A DNA stretch of 64,000 bases from positions 32,810,563-32,874,562 of the forward strand of contig NC_088100.1 in NCBI RefSeq assembly GCF_036370855.1, in the 5' to 3' direction. The notes beneath the pieces are model-generated. The model was given only the letters and a program-made list of their open reading frames with translations, was not told the DNA's origin and did no database searches. Every line of letters starts with the position of its first letter. The stretch's first letter is position 1. The position numbers and the translations under genes were made by a program. The DNA is from Dromaius novaehollandiae. Taxonomy: Eukaryota > Chordata > Aves > Casuariiformes > Dromaiidae. Shown here piece by piece: positions 1 through 55,588 of the stretch.

Positions 1-515
1 GCAGTATCTCTTCAGTCCAGACCAGTGCACTCAGCTGATGCATTTCCATTTAGTGACAGGACTAACATGCAGAGAGAAAACATTTGAGACAGGTGTCTAG
101 AAATTCATATTTGAGTCTTAATCTCAGCTAATAATTCTTAAAAATAATTATTCCCTTAAAGTATTTTCAAATATGAATGAAAAAAAACAACCCGTTTATC
201 TTTAAATCATCTAATTTTTTTTACTCTACTGAGTGTCAATTTTTCTGATGAATCTCCTAGCTAAATGGCATATTTGACCACAGATCATTCTTTGGCATTA
301 CTTGCCATTAAAAATGGGCCTCAGGAAAATATTATACCTTGAACTCTCTTATTTTAGTGAAATTACATGTAGATATAAAGCCAAACCTTAGAGCAACTCT
401 TTCTTACAAAGTGAGCTGAACCAGGGCCCCACATTTGCTATTTTTGATCAAGTTCATCCCCCTTATCCCAAAAAGCATGACTACTGTACTATGATTATTT
501 GGGGTTTTCTTGCAG

Positions 516-46015
<45,500 letters not shown>

Positions 46016-47739
46016 ATCCCTCTCCAAGAGACGGTTGGGTTCACAGCCACTTTTCACTTCTCTCAATAAGTTAATTTAATCTTTGAAATACTTGGTGCAT
46101 TTTTTCCCTAGACACTGCATAGTGTACAGATAATTTACAGGGCGCAGAATTGAGCCTTTTGTCTGTTACTTGCAGTGTCATAATTATGAAATGATGCCAT
46201 TGATTTTCCAGAGCGCATTCCATGTGTTGTTTCTCATATTTATTTTACTTAGAGGAGAAAATAGGCCCAAATAATTTTCATAGGCTTCTTTCTTCAAACA
46301 GAAAATATTTTATTATAATTTATGACAGTATGTATGCCTCAGAATGTAAGCTGGCTCTATTTTTCTTGCTAGTGGTGAAGTTTAAAAGGTGAAAACGCAG
46401 GTCTGAGGTTTTTAAAGTGTACCCATTAAGGGTGAACGTTGGCTCTTGGCTGAAGTGCTGGGAACTCTGTTTAGGTGAAATGTTACCATCCCTTGAGGAC
46501 GCCCCGGCACACCTCTCTGAAGCAGGTCTGTCGTGCACCATGAACACTATCGATCATTTCAGTAATTTCCTGGATGTCAAGGCAATTAAGGTATTTATAT
46601 GATCTCGCTATTCCCATGCAACATTTTGATTCAGACCGACTGGAAATCCACTGCGTGTCACCCCAGGAAGCATTTCTTTCGACTGAATGTTATTCGAACT
46701 CAGAACTCGTACATTTGTTTAGTCGTGGATGCATATACTCCAGATACTAAATTATTGGGGACTGGTGGTGTTCTTCCTAACTGAGAACTAGTACCTCTCC
46801 ACACAGTTAATGAGCTTAGTAAGTGCATTATCGTTGCCTGGAACCAAGCTGCTCTGCCATTACATCCGCTTAAAGCGAAGAAGAGCTCTCGCTGCAGAGC
46901 ACAGCTGCTAGGCAGTGAGGCAGGCCGAGCGGGAACCTCGCAGCTCTCCCAACAGCTTCCTCATGCCACATTCCCTCTTTTTCCTGCAGTCGTGCGCCAA
47001 AATAGATTTGAAAAGAATTTGAAAACAAGAGAAAGCAAGATTCACAGGTCCTAACAACTGGCTGCAAAGAGAAAACATTTGAGTTCAATAGAAATCTGGG
47101 AAAATTACCAACCCTCCTTGGAAGCATAGAATGCAAGCAAGGTGATTGCATGCAGTTTGCGAGCACTGCGCGAGTCCCCCTGGACCAGACGCTGTCTATA
47201 AAGAACAAAACAGAACAAAAGTGCGAATTCTGCAGAGCTCAAATTGTCAAGCAAAGGAAAGAAAAGCTGGAGAAAATCAGTCAGACAGAGACTGATTCTG
47301 GAAAAGGAGGGAGAAGGACTGGCCAACGGTTCATTCCTGGGTATTATAAATTTGATGCTAGAGCATCTACAGATCTGTCCTAAGGAGCTTGCTGCAGCGT
47401 AATAGAAATTGCAAGTGCTGTTAAGGGAACGCAGCAGTGATCCACGACTCGGCGTACCAAATCCATAGTGAGGGCTCTGCCCTCTGCGCAGGCGGTTAGC
47501 AGCTCTCTCCCACTTGGGGCAGTAAGTGGTTAGAGTGATCACTGTGCTTGAACGGTAAACAGTTAATTTAACTGACATCTGATTTTTGCTCAAAACCAGT
47601 AAGAAATGGAGGGTGGGAGTCTTTAAAAATTATACTGGCATTTGTAGGCTGTCGCAGGCCCGAGTGCAGACGCTGGAAGAAGGGCGGTGGAGAAACTTGG
47701 GTGTATGGTGAAACCAGTGACCCGGGGGCAGGCCAGGAT

Positions 47740-48120
47740 GCGCGCCGCAGCATCCTGCACGCGAGCTCCCTTCCCGGGCCGGGTCACCCTCACCGTCGGA
47801 CGCCGCAGCTCCGCGAGCGTTGGCCGGCAGCCGGGCGCCCCCCCTCAGCACTAGTGGGCTCGCGACCCCGGCCGGGGGCCCCGCGCGCTGCTCGCTGTCC
47901 AGGCAAGCGAACTGCTGGTCAGGCGCGTCCCACAGGTGTTTTTAATTGATTTGTTTTTACTTCTCTAGTGATTCCAATCTGTGTAAAAAGCTCAATATTT
48001 TTTTACTTTGTAAGTTAATTTTGAACCTTGTTTTCTGTGCTAATATCTAAAAGGGTGCTGCCTTCTCGAGAGCACCACGTGGGCGGAAGGTGCCCGAGCC
48101 GCCGCCTTCATAGATGGCAC
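47740..48120. promoter_or_regulatory. CpG island with promoter-like motifs
   Basis: In an AT-rich neighbourhood, 47715-47945 is strongly GC-rich and I count about 29 CpG dinucleotides. Just downstream, 48076-48090 reads cacgtgggcggaagg: an E-box CACGTG overlapping a GC box GGGCGG and an ETS-type CGGAAG core. A further CpG patch (gagccgccgcc) follows. Such composite motifs are typical of vertebrate CpG-island promoters. It lies 1.7 kb downstream of the COL19A1 stop and 7.3 kb from the COL9A1 stop. No known gene starts here to my knowledge. An ATG at 48114 opens only 16 codons. Confidence 0.55.
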
Positions 48121-49034
48121 CACTCCGGTTAGCGCTATGTGTATATCTGGGGGCTTTTAGCTAGTCGAAACTGAGCATTTGTTATTTGCCTGATACAATT
48201 TGTGTCTGTCGATTTACTTGAATTTATCAGCAAGTCGAACACTTTTTTGTACTCTCAGAAGTTTATTTTTTCATCTATGTTTCCTACAGATGCATTTTTC
48301 TTTTTTTTTTCCTAGGCTCAAATCTAAGTCTTTAAAACTTATTTGAACACTGATTTTATTTGCAGGTAACTTTGGTAATTATCTTGTTTCATTATTCTTT
48401 ATTTTGGATTAAGCCCAATTTAATTTTCTCATGTGAGAAAATGGGTATTTTGTTATACGGGATATCTTGATACCACTTTTAAAGATGCCGTGTTCTTCAC
48501 TTGGGTAGAAGAGAGCTAATCCCAGGTTAACTTTACTTTCTGCTGGGTTGCTCCACCTCTACCTTTTTAGATGAGAAAGCAGAATGTAGTTTGAAACATG
48601 GTTCTGCCTATTTTTCAGGTTCGGTCCCTGAAATTTGTTTGCAGTTTCAGACTGATGTTGTCTCGGGTTTCGTGGTGGGTTTTGGGTTTTTTTTTGGTGG
48701 TGGTGGGGATCTATTTTGCAATTTATCAATTTTGTGTCTGGTTTAACCAGTCTGTGCTGTAGTAAATATTGCAAGAAATTAAACACAGAGGATTATTTTT
48801 TCTGGTAGCACAAGATGTTTTTACTTAGAGCAAAACTTGGAGCGGCCGTATCTCTGACAAAACGCTTTCCACCTTCCTTGAAGGCTCCCTAAGCTTTGTT
48901 CTAGTTCCGGGGCAGATGACTGCATTTTAGGGCAGGTTTCTTTATCACCCCCTAAGAAAGCATTGGGATTGTCTTAAAATTGTAGCTATGTACAGAACTA
49001 CTCAGTTTGCTTAACGAAAGTAATAGTGCTGCAG

Positions 49035-49195
49035 CGGCTTAGTGCTGGTGCAGTTTTCCGAGGCCATTGCATACCTCCTGCCGCCCACACGGTGGAGTCC
49101 GTCCGTCCGTCTTTTCCGTGCGGCTCTCAGCAGTGCTCGGCCTGACGCAGCGCTGGGCACATCCACAGCCCGCGAGTCCGTGTCCGGATTTATTC
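49035..49195. other. Secondary GC/CpG-rich patch with (GTCC)n
   Basis: A local rise in G+C with scattered CpGs and a short gtccgtccgtccgtc run, about 1 kb from the main CpG island. It contains no gene that I can support. Confidence 0.4.
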
Positions 49196-52100
49196 TTGAG
49201 CCCGATACTCTTTTCTAAAATCTCTTTATTTTTAGACGGTAGTGTTTGTAAAAATACTGCCTCTTTTGGATAATGGTTTCGAGGTGATATCGCTTAGATT
49301 TTATTTGTGTTTTGTATATATATATGATATAGAAAAATATACAGTAACAGAACATATCACTGGCAGACATCATTTATGTCCACTGTTACGATATTTGTCT
49401 CTAGGGGAGCAGTGAGGCTGTTAAGGCTAATAAAAATTAAAATAGTTTACTTTGTAAAATCAGGCAGCAGTGCAAACTACTTGTTAACATTTTCAGAACT
49501 AATATTTTTGTATTAAACTAGATTTGGTTTCAATGCTAAAACAAGCACTGTGATACCAAAACACAATTGATTGATAGCATCATCAGTCTTCCCTCTCTGT
49601 TTTATGATGGTGTATTACGACAAATGTTAGATATGCACAGCTTTGTAAGATAACTGTTTTAAATCCATGGATAAGCACATAAACTATTTTGGCACTTCTG
49701 ATTTTTCACAATGGTGAAATACTACTTTTCATGTCAGTCTACACTCAAATTTTGTATTCTTTTTTATGTTATGTTTACATGCAAGTTGTATGAAAACCCC
49801 ACAAGCTAAATGAGTGCTTTATAAGCTTGTTTCTCCTAATATACTGTGGTAAAACCAGCCACTAACCTTTCATTTTACCAATTGAGTAAAATCACTGCTC
49901 TAACTTGAAATGTTCACACATGAGGAGTATCTCAGGAAATAAAACAGTGCTGGTATTAACTTTTTTTCATTGTTTGTTTGTTAGATTCTGGATATGTTAA
50001 GGCACATAAATTTACCTTTGAAAAGTGTTAAGGCCACTAAAATCAAACTATGCTGGATGGATTTTTAAGTCCAGCTGCAGACACACTGCTTGGTGTAGGT
50101 CATGGAGAGCAAGTTGAACTGTGACCTTGTCTTGATTGCTGTTTAAGTGGAAAATGTGAGCTTCATAATACCTTAATAAAATGTGGTTTTCAAATATTAA
50201 TCTCTAGCAAATGTTATAGAATCTAGACCAAAATAAGCTCTCAGCTAAAAAAGAATGTAATCTACATGTAATTTATCAGATTTATCTCCAAGTCTGCTGT
50301 CCTACAAACACGAATGCATTTAATTATTTACTGAACTTTCAGTGTAAAGGTATTCTATCTCCGGTTAATATATTTGAAGGATTTTCAATGCCATACCTTT
50401 TTTTATTGCTTTTTTTTTTCATTTCTGAATGATATGCAGCTGTCACTGATTTAATCACAGTGCATGCATACTGATTACTTCTTTCCTTCTTTATTTTTTC
50501 CATTTGCAACACTGAAGGTTCAATTCAATGCACAGGTATTAAGTGGATAAGAAAACATACTGTGTACATTACATATGTGGCCATTCACATCTGTGCAAAA
50601 GGGTTCCAGGTGAATACGGAATTGTTTCACATGCTTTCTGTATGTAAAAAAGGGTAGAAGTTCTGTCAGAAAGGACAACCTTTGCTTTCTCCTATTTCGA
50701 ATCACAAGAGGGAGGACGCAAGCGCAGCCGAGGGAGCACAGAGGCACAAGCCTCAGCAGCCGGCCTTGCTGAGCTTTCAGCTCGGTGGTGCAAGCCTGGG
50801 CCAACTGAACTCAGTGGGAGTTTTGCTTTTGAGCACTTTGGGTCTGGCTTTTAGTTATTAGTTCATAGTCCGTATGTGTAATAGATGAGATTTATTGACC
50901 TCTGGACCATTAGACTCAACTGGTGATGACTGCAGGCTTTGCAAGGGTTGACTTGGAAAAAAATCAAGTTCACTTGTGCTTGCTACAGGTTGCTGAAACT
51001 TAGGGCTCTACAGACTGGAGAAAAAAAATGTGGAAAGTGTTGGCCTTAAGATGTGTGCAGACTTACTGAAGTGAATATAACCTCTGAATCAGCTGCAGCT
51101 AACTTTCCAGTCTGAAGATCAGATAATCACTTTCATTCAAGAAACTGTTTCACAGAACTTTAGATATTTGTATTTGCAGTGTTATCTTACTGTCTAACTC
51201 TCCCAGGAGAAGAAAGAAAACAGGGATAAATGCCATTTTAAAGGATCCTGGGTTATAATTTGAGCACTAAAGACGATTTTTTTCTTCAGATTTAGTAATG
51301 GCTTCAGCAAACTTGCTGCATATATTGTCTAAAGCTGCCACAGTCTTACTAGTCCTTTTGAATGCATACACTATTTAGCAAGCAAAACATAACAGTAAAA
51401 GAAAAGAACAAGAGGACAGGAAAAATTGAAGTTAAATCAGATAGGAGTAATAATGTGCCTTACAAGTAAAAACCTTTCCTTCTTTTCCTATGTCTGTGAG
51501 AGCAGAGAAGATGATGTGGCTGCACTATAGAGAAAGCATAGACTACATGGCCAAATAAAGCTGGAAACAGTGGTATCCATCATCTTCCTGCTGCATCCAC
51601 TGAGCAGGTCAAGCAAGCTTCAAAATTCACCTGATTACTTCAGTATTTAAAAGCATCTACAAAAAAAATGAAGCGTGTGCTTGTACGTGGAGCATAGCTA
51701 CTAGGTCCTACTAGGAAAGATCAATAATGTTCTCTTGCAGAGTAAGAAACTTGGTTTCTTGTTTTCTCTGTCTTTCAAGAAACCTCATCCCATGTGTTGC
51801 CACTTCCTTCTCTCTTTCGAAGGACATGCAAGCTTGGTTGTAGATAAGCATTTGGCTCTGTGTAAACTCAGATCCATGGGTGTGTTTGATGTAAAGATAA
51901 ATTAGAAAACTTCAGCTTTTGAGACTGTTGCCAAAATAAAAGCAGCGTCCTGCAACTGAATGTTAAATGACAGTGGAAGCATGTGCAGGTATTCATGGAA
52001 GCAAAATCTAGAGTAGTCTTCCCCAGGCTTCCTTTCTGGCCCAATTTTGGTGCTCCAAATTGTGCTCCCGAGCCACCGTGCTTCCCTTTGGCTAGGGAGA

Positions 52101-53306
52101 GACTCTGGCCTGCATGAAATGCTCACAGAAGTCTGTTGGGGATGACTAAAGGCACCAGGTCCTACCAAGGTGCAGCAGCCCAATGATGCCTAGGCAGAGG
52201 ACTGCTTAGATAGATCTTAGTGCACTACTCTGCAGCAGTGCACTAATACTTACCAGTAGCCTAGTGAGGAAATCACTGAGGTCAAAATGTTAAAATATCA
52301 GATCGGACTGAGAATTGTTGGCTATAATTGCCTTCATTTTGAGGACAGTTCTTAAACATTTTTGATGGATCTTTTCTACACTTAGGTGAGATAACAGGGG
52401 AGTTAAAATTTGTATTCATCACAGTGCAGTTAAACCTCAAGAACTGGGAGCTGGAGCAGGGGTCCTGGTTGGTAAAAGTGAGTCTAACGAGTCTTTCATT
52501 GAAAAATTTCCTAGCGTTTTTGGCATTGAACCAGAAATAGAGAAAAACATTTAATAGGACTTTCCCTAAGATCACAGGAGTGTCTGGTTAGAATGGGTGA
52601 CGCTCTGTCAGTGACTTGTGGAGTCTCTTTGTGCCTTCTAGATATTTTTAAACAATTGCTGTATTCTTCTGTATCACCATATTTTAATGGAAAACATGAT
52701 ACACCTTTCTTTTAGATTCATAATGCTGTTTTTATTTTCCAAATCTTTACTTACTTGAATGTGTTGCTATTAAAAATCAATTCCTGATATTTTTGGTATA
52801 TACCATACCATTCTCCAGATTAAATTTTTCCACTCTTGCACAAGATTGGGAATTCGTAAGTAGTTAAATTAGCCAATTAGGCCCATGCAGTCTTATAACA
52901 TAGCCTGAGAATTTATTCTTCAGTTTACTTCAGTATTTTAAGTCAAAACTCACTTTATAGATCAGCTAGAAGGTAAAAATCTGGTCACAGTCATAAACTA
53001 TCCACTTAAATAGCTTATGCATTGAATTGAGCCTCAGTGTTGGAAGTGTTTGATTGTAACAGTTCTGATTTGTTTTTTACATACGGGAATATTTTCCCTC
53101 CTACCTGAGTTCCTTTCCATTGTGGAATGTTATGTATTTTCAGACTGTATTTTTTAAAAGCACTTCACATTTGTATTTAAATGTTGCATTTATTGCTTCT
53201 ATTGATTAATTATGTTTATGCATTACCCGTGGAAAAAAAAAGTATTTTCATTCTGTTACCAGGGGTTTTTTCCTCTTTTTAACAGTTTTACACACTTTAT
53301 AGTCCA

Positions 53307-53312
53307 AATAAA
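53307..53312 (+). promoter_or_regulatory. Candidate distal poly(A) signal of COL19A1
   Basis: AATAAA in ccaaataaaagtttgctggtg, followed within 20-60 bases by U- and GU-rich text (gttgttatt, gttttatttgttatg) suited to CstF binding. It is the best-formed candidate before COL9A1's 3' end, but it is unproven and would give a 3' UTR of about 7.3 kb. Confidence 0.4.
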
Positions 53313-55075
53313 AGTTTGCTGGTGAAACTACAAGTTGTTATTAGCAGTAATGTTTTATTTGTTATGCTACATCTGGAGTACTTTTGAGGACCATACCCTA
53401 AATCAGTAAAAACTGACCTCAGTCTAAAGCTTTATGGAACAGCATTGTGTGTGAACAAGTTAATCACCTTGCATGCAACTGTCTGGATTTATTTCCGAAG
53501 AATGAAATTCTTTGAACTACTCTATTTTGATGATTTCTTGTAGTAGTAGAATAGATGTCAGATATGAGAAAGTTTGGGCAGATCAGAGATGCAAGAAAAC
53601 TGCTGTCTTAGGCTTTTCCCAGCGTCTTTAGGATCAATGATTCATTTCACCTCTTTATGCCCTTTTTTTTCCCAGGTCTTGCCTGAAAGCTCACCTGGTG
53701 GTGTCGCTTCTGTGGAGCTAGGCAGAGAGAGATTTACTTGTGAAGATTCAGCTTCTTAAACAATAAAATGTTAAAAATATTGGGCTGGGATGGACATGGA
53801 GATTATCAAATTTAATCCTCTGTTTAACTTGTTCTTAAAAGTTTATAAGAAAATATGCCAATACATTTTCTTTTAATAGACGGCTTTATCATACATTCTT
53901 CTCCCAAATGATCTCTATTTGGGCATTTCCTGTCAACACACAAGCTGTCAGAGAGGTGGCAGAGAGGATGCAGCTAGAGCATCAGGTTTCTTTTGGGAAA
54001 GGTTTATTTGCTGTCTTTTCAACAATTCCATTCAGAAATATGTATTATATCAGTAATTTTCTCCTTAGTGCTCTTTTACACGTTATAGGCAGAATGCATA
54101 GCTCCATTGCCTATGTTATTGCTTTATATTCCCACATGGCATAAGAGTCAAATATTTTAAACATAAGCAGAAAATGAAGAGCTAGAAAAAAATGAATGCT
54201 TAATGCAAGTGTACCAAAGTTTGTTTTTTGAAAGTTTGGTGACTAACAGCAAAATGAAAAGAAAAAGCATAGGATGGTTTCATTGTCTTCAAGAGAGAAC
54301 ACGCTTCAGAGAAAGTAAATAGTCAAAAAGACAAATAGTTTAATTTAGACAGAGAGAAACAAAAAATATCAACATTGCACATTTTTCTCTAAAAATGGTG
54401 TTTAGATAAAAAGGGCAAGTAGGAGTGTCTCTAACAGCAGTCTTCTAGCTGTTCTGTTCATTGGTATTGAATGTAACCATACATACAAAAACAATACAGG
54501 GGGTTAAGACACATTATTTATTTCTGTTTTTATACAACCAGAGATGTTAGTCAAAATACATAATTTTGGCTATAAAACTTGTGTATTTGTGGGATTTATT
54601 TAATATTCATTTGACAGTGGTTTCTAGCCTTCTATGTTAATTTTGTGTAGCAGAAACCAACCTGGAATAGTTTTCATATGAAATTAGGAATGCAACATAA
54701 ATTGGAGTGTAAAATCAAGAGGTTATTCCACATGGCTTATTCATGAGAATCCAGTGATCATATATTTACAGAGATTTACAACATTAAAGATGTCTGAGGT
54801 GGCAGGTTTTCGTAAGAAGAGTCTCCTAACTCTGTTTGTGCAATTAAATTGAAGATTTGAGGGAGGCTTAGCACACCCTGTACAGCACTTATGTACAAGG
54901 GAATGAATGTGTTTGAAGGGATGTAATCTGTTCAGGGAGTACTCTAGAATTTATTTTACAAGCATAAAAAAGTAGCTACAACTGAAGTAAATATAAACTA
55001 TTCTGTTTTATTTGATGCCCAAAGACACATTGTTTCACTGTACATCATGCGTAGGAATTAAGTAGGGGAGGGGAA
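53313..55075. other. Intergenic gap between the two collagen 3' ends
   Basis: About 1.7 kb, AT-rich, between the proposed distal COL19A1 and COL9A1 poly(A) sites. Additional AATAAA words occur on both strands (for example + 53762-53767 and - 55007-55012), so the two 3' UTRs could lie closer or overlap. No gene seen. Confidence 0.5.
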
Positions 55076-55093
55076 GTATTCATGGAAAATGTC

Positions 55094-55099
55094 TTTATT
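55094..55099 (-). promoter_or_regulatory. Candidate COL9A1 poly(A) signal
   Basis: On the minus strand: a U-rich tract, then ttaataaagac, about 305 bases after the stop codon. The preceding U-rich tract and G-rich block are the kind of auxiliary elements that strengthen polyadenylation. Alternatives on the same strand are at 55338-55343 and 55007-55012. Confidence 0.5.
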
Positions 55100-55124
55100 A
55101 AAAAACAAAAAACACCACCACCAA

Positions 55125-55135
55125 CCCCCCCCCCC
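55125..55135. repeat. C11/G11 homopolymer run
   Basis: Eleven C on the + strand within accaccaccaac-C11-aaaag. On the COL9A1 mRNA strand it is G11 followed by GG-TGG-TGG, a potential G-quadruplex in the 3' UTR. Confidence 0.85.
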
Positions 55136-55403
55136 AAAAGACAAGTGCCTGTTTCTTCCCCCAAGAGAAAAAGAGTCAAAACACCCCACCTGTGTAGTTT
55201 TGTAAGCACCATTGTTCCAGTTGTGTTGCTAAGTACACATTTAGAAAGAACGTACAACCACTGCGTTAAAAATGCCTTACTGAAACCTTGGTTGAAAAGT
55301 TTCTCCTTGTTTGTGTTTCTCCTCCGTATCTATCTTATTTATTCTCAGCTGTATGTGCAGGAAGTAAACGATGCTAACACTTCGTGGCACTGGCACTGCG
55401 CTT

Positions 55404-55588
55404 TCATGGCCCTTTCATGTTTTTACCAACTCTCTGTCCAGCCTGCATTCTGCAAGATGCCGGCTCACAGTACCCCGGAGGGCCAGGGGGGCCAGGAGGA
55501 CCAGGAATCCCAGGCTGACCTGCCACCCCAGGGCGGCCCCGTTCACCGTCACGGCCTTCCCTGCCGTAGCTGGGTTTGCCTGGTTCAC
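55404..55588 (-). CDS. COL9A1: COL9A1 terminal exon (COL1 end, NC1, stop)
   Basis: Minus strand, phase 1 in (g + gt). It reads (G)EPGKP, then SY, the second COL1 imperfection, then [18 protein letters not shown] onwards: ten triplets ending [13 protein letters not shown]1 is [20 protein letters not shown], Pro, then tga at 55404-55406. The acceptor on the minus strand is ccactttttcag. CEPASC is the FACIT C-x4-C junction. The last residues (VGKNMKGP) are basic and differ from the AFNKGPDP-like tail I recall in mammals. Confidence 0.95.

Larger units (their letters stand above)
46016..53312 (+). other. Probable long COL19A1 3' UTR and/or intergenic DNA
   Basis: There is no AATAAA within the first 3.4 kb after the stop codon, apart from one overlapping the stop itself. 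Candidates are at 49429-49434, 49938-49943, 50175-50180, 51554-51559 and 53307-53312. I recall mammalian COL19A1 mRNAs having several kilobases of 3' UTR, so a long UTR is plausible. The stretch has no recognisable LINEs and no convincing gene, but it contains the CpG island at 47.74-48.12 kb and a smaller GC-rich patch at 49.04-49.2 kb. The true mRNA end cannot be fixed from sequence. Confidence 0.5.
55070..55403 (-). other. COL9A1 3' UTR (proposed)
   Basis: From the tga at 55404-55406 downwards, about 330 bases to the AATAAA at 55094-55099. The sense strand carries a G11 run (55135-55125) followed by TTGGTGGTGGTG and a U-rich stretch, directly upstream of the poly(A) signal. An earlier AATAAA at 55338-55343 would give a UTR of only about 80 bases, and one at 55007-55012 a slightly longer UTR. 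Confidence 0.55.

Noticed and set aside
47105..47593. 162-codon minus-strand frame downstream of COL19A1
   Set aside because: No signal peptide, domain or splice context that I recognise; long chance frames are expected in a GC-rich patch.
47701..47949. 82-codon + frame in the CpG island
   Set aside because: Composition is explained by GC-rich sequence (Arg, Pro, Gly); no family resemblance. Kept only as part of the CpG-island observation.
48114..48164. 16-codon frame with a signal-peptide-like MAPLRLALCVYLGAFS after the promoter-like motifs
   Set aside because: It ends at an in-frame tag and I could not identify a credible donor that would extend it; too short to call a gene.
50780..50860. 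Possible amniote repeat around ctgaactcagtgggag
   Set aside because: It resembles a phrase common in old sauropsid repeats, but the match is too short to assign to a family.
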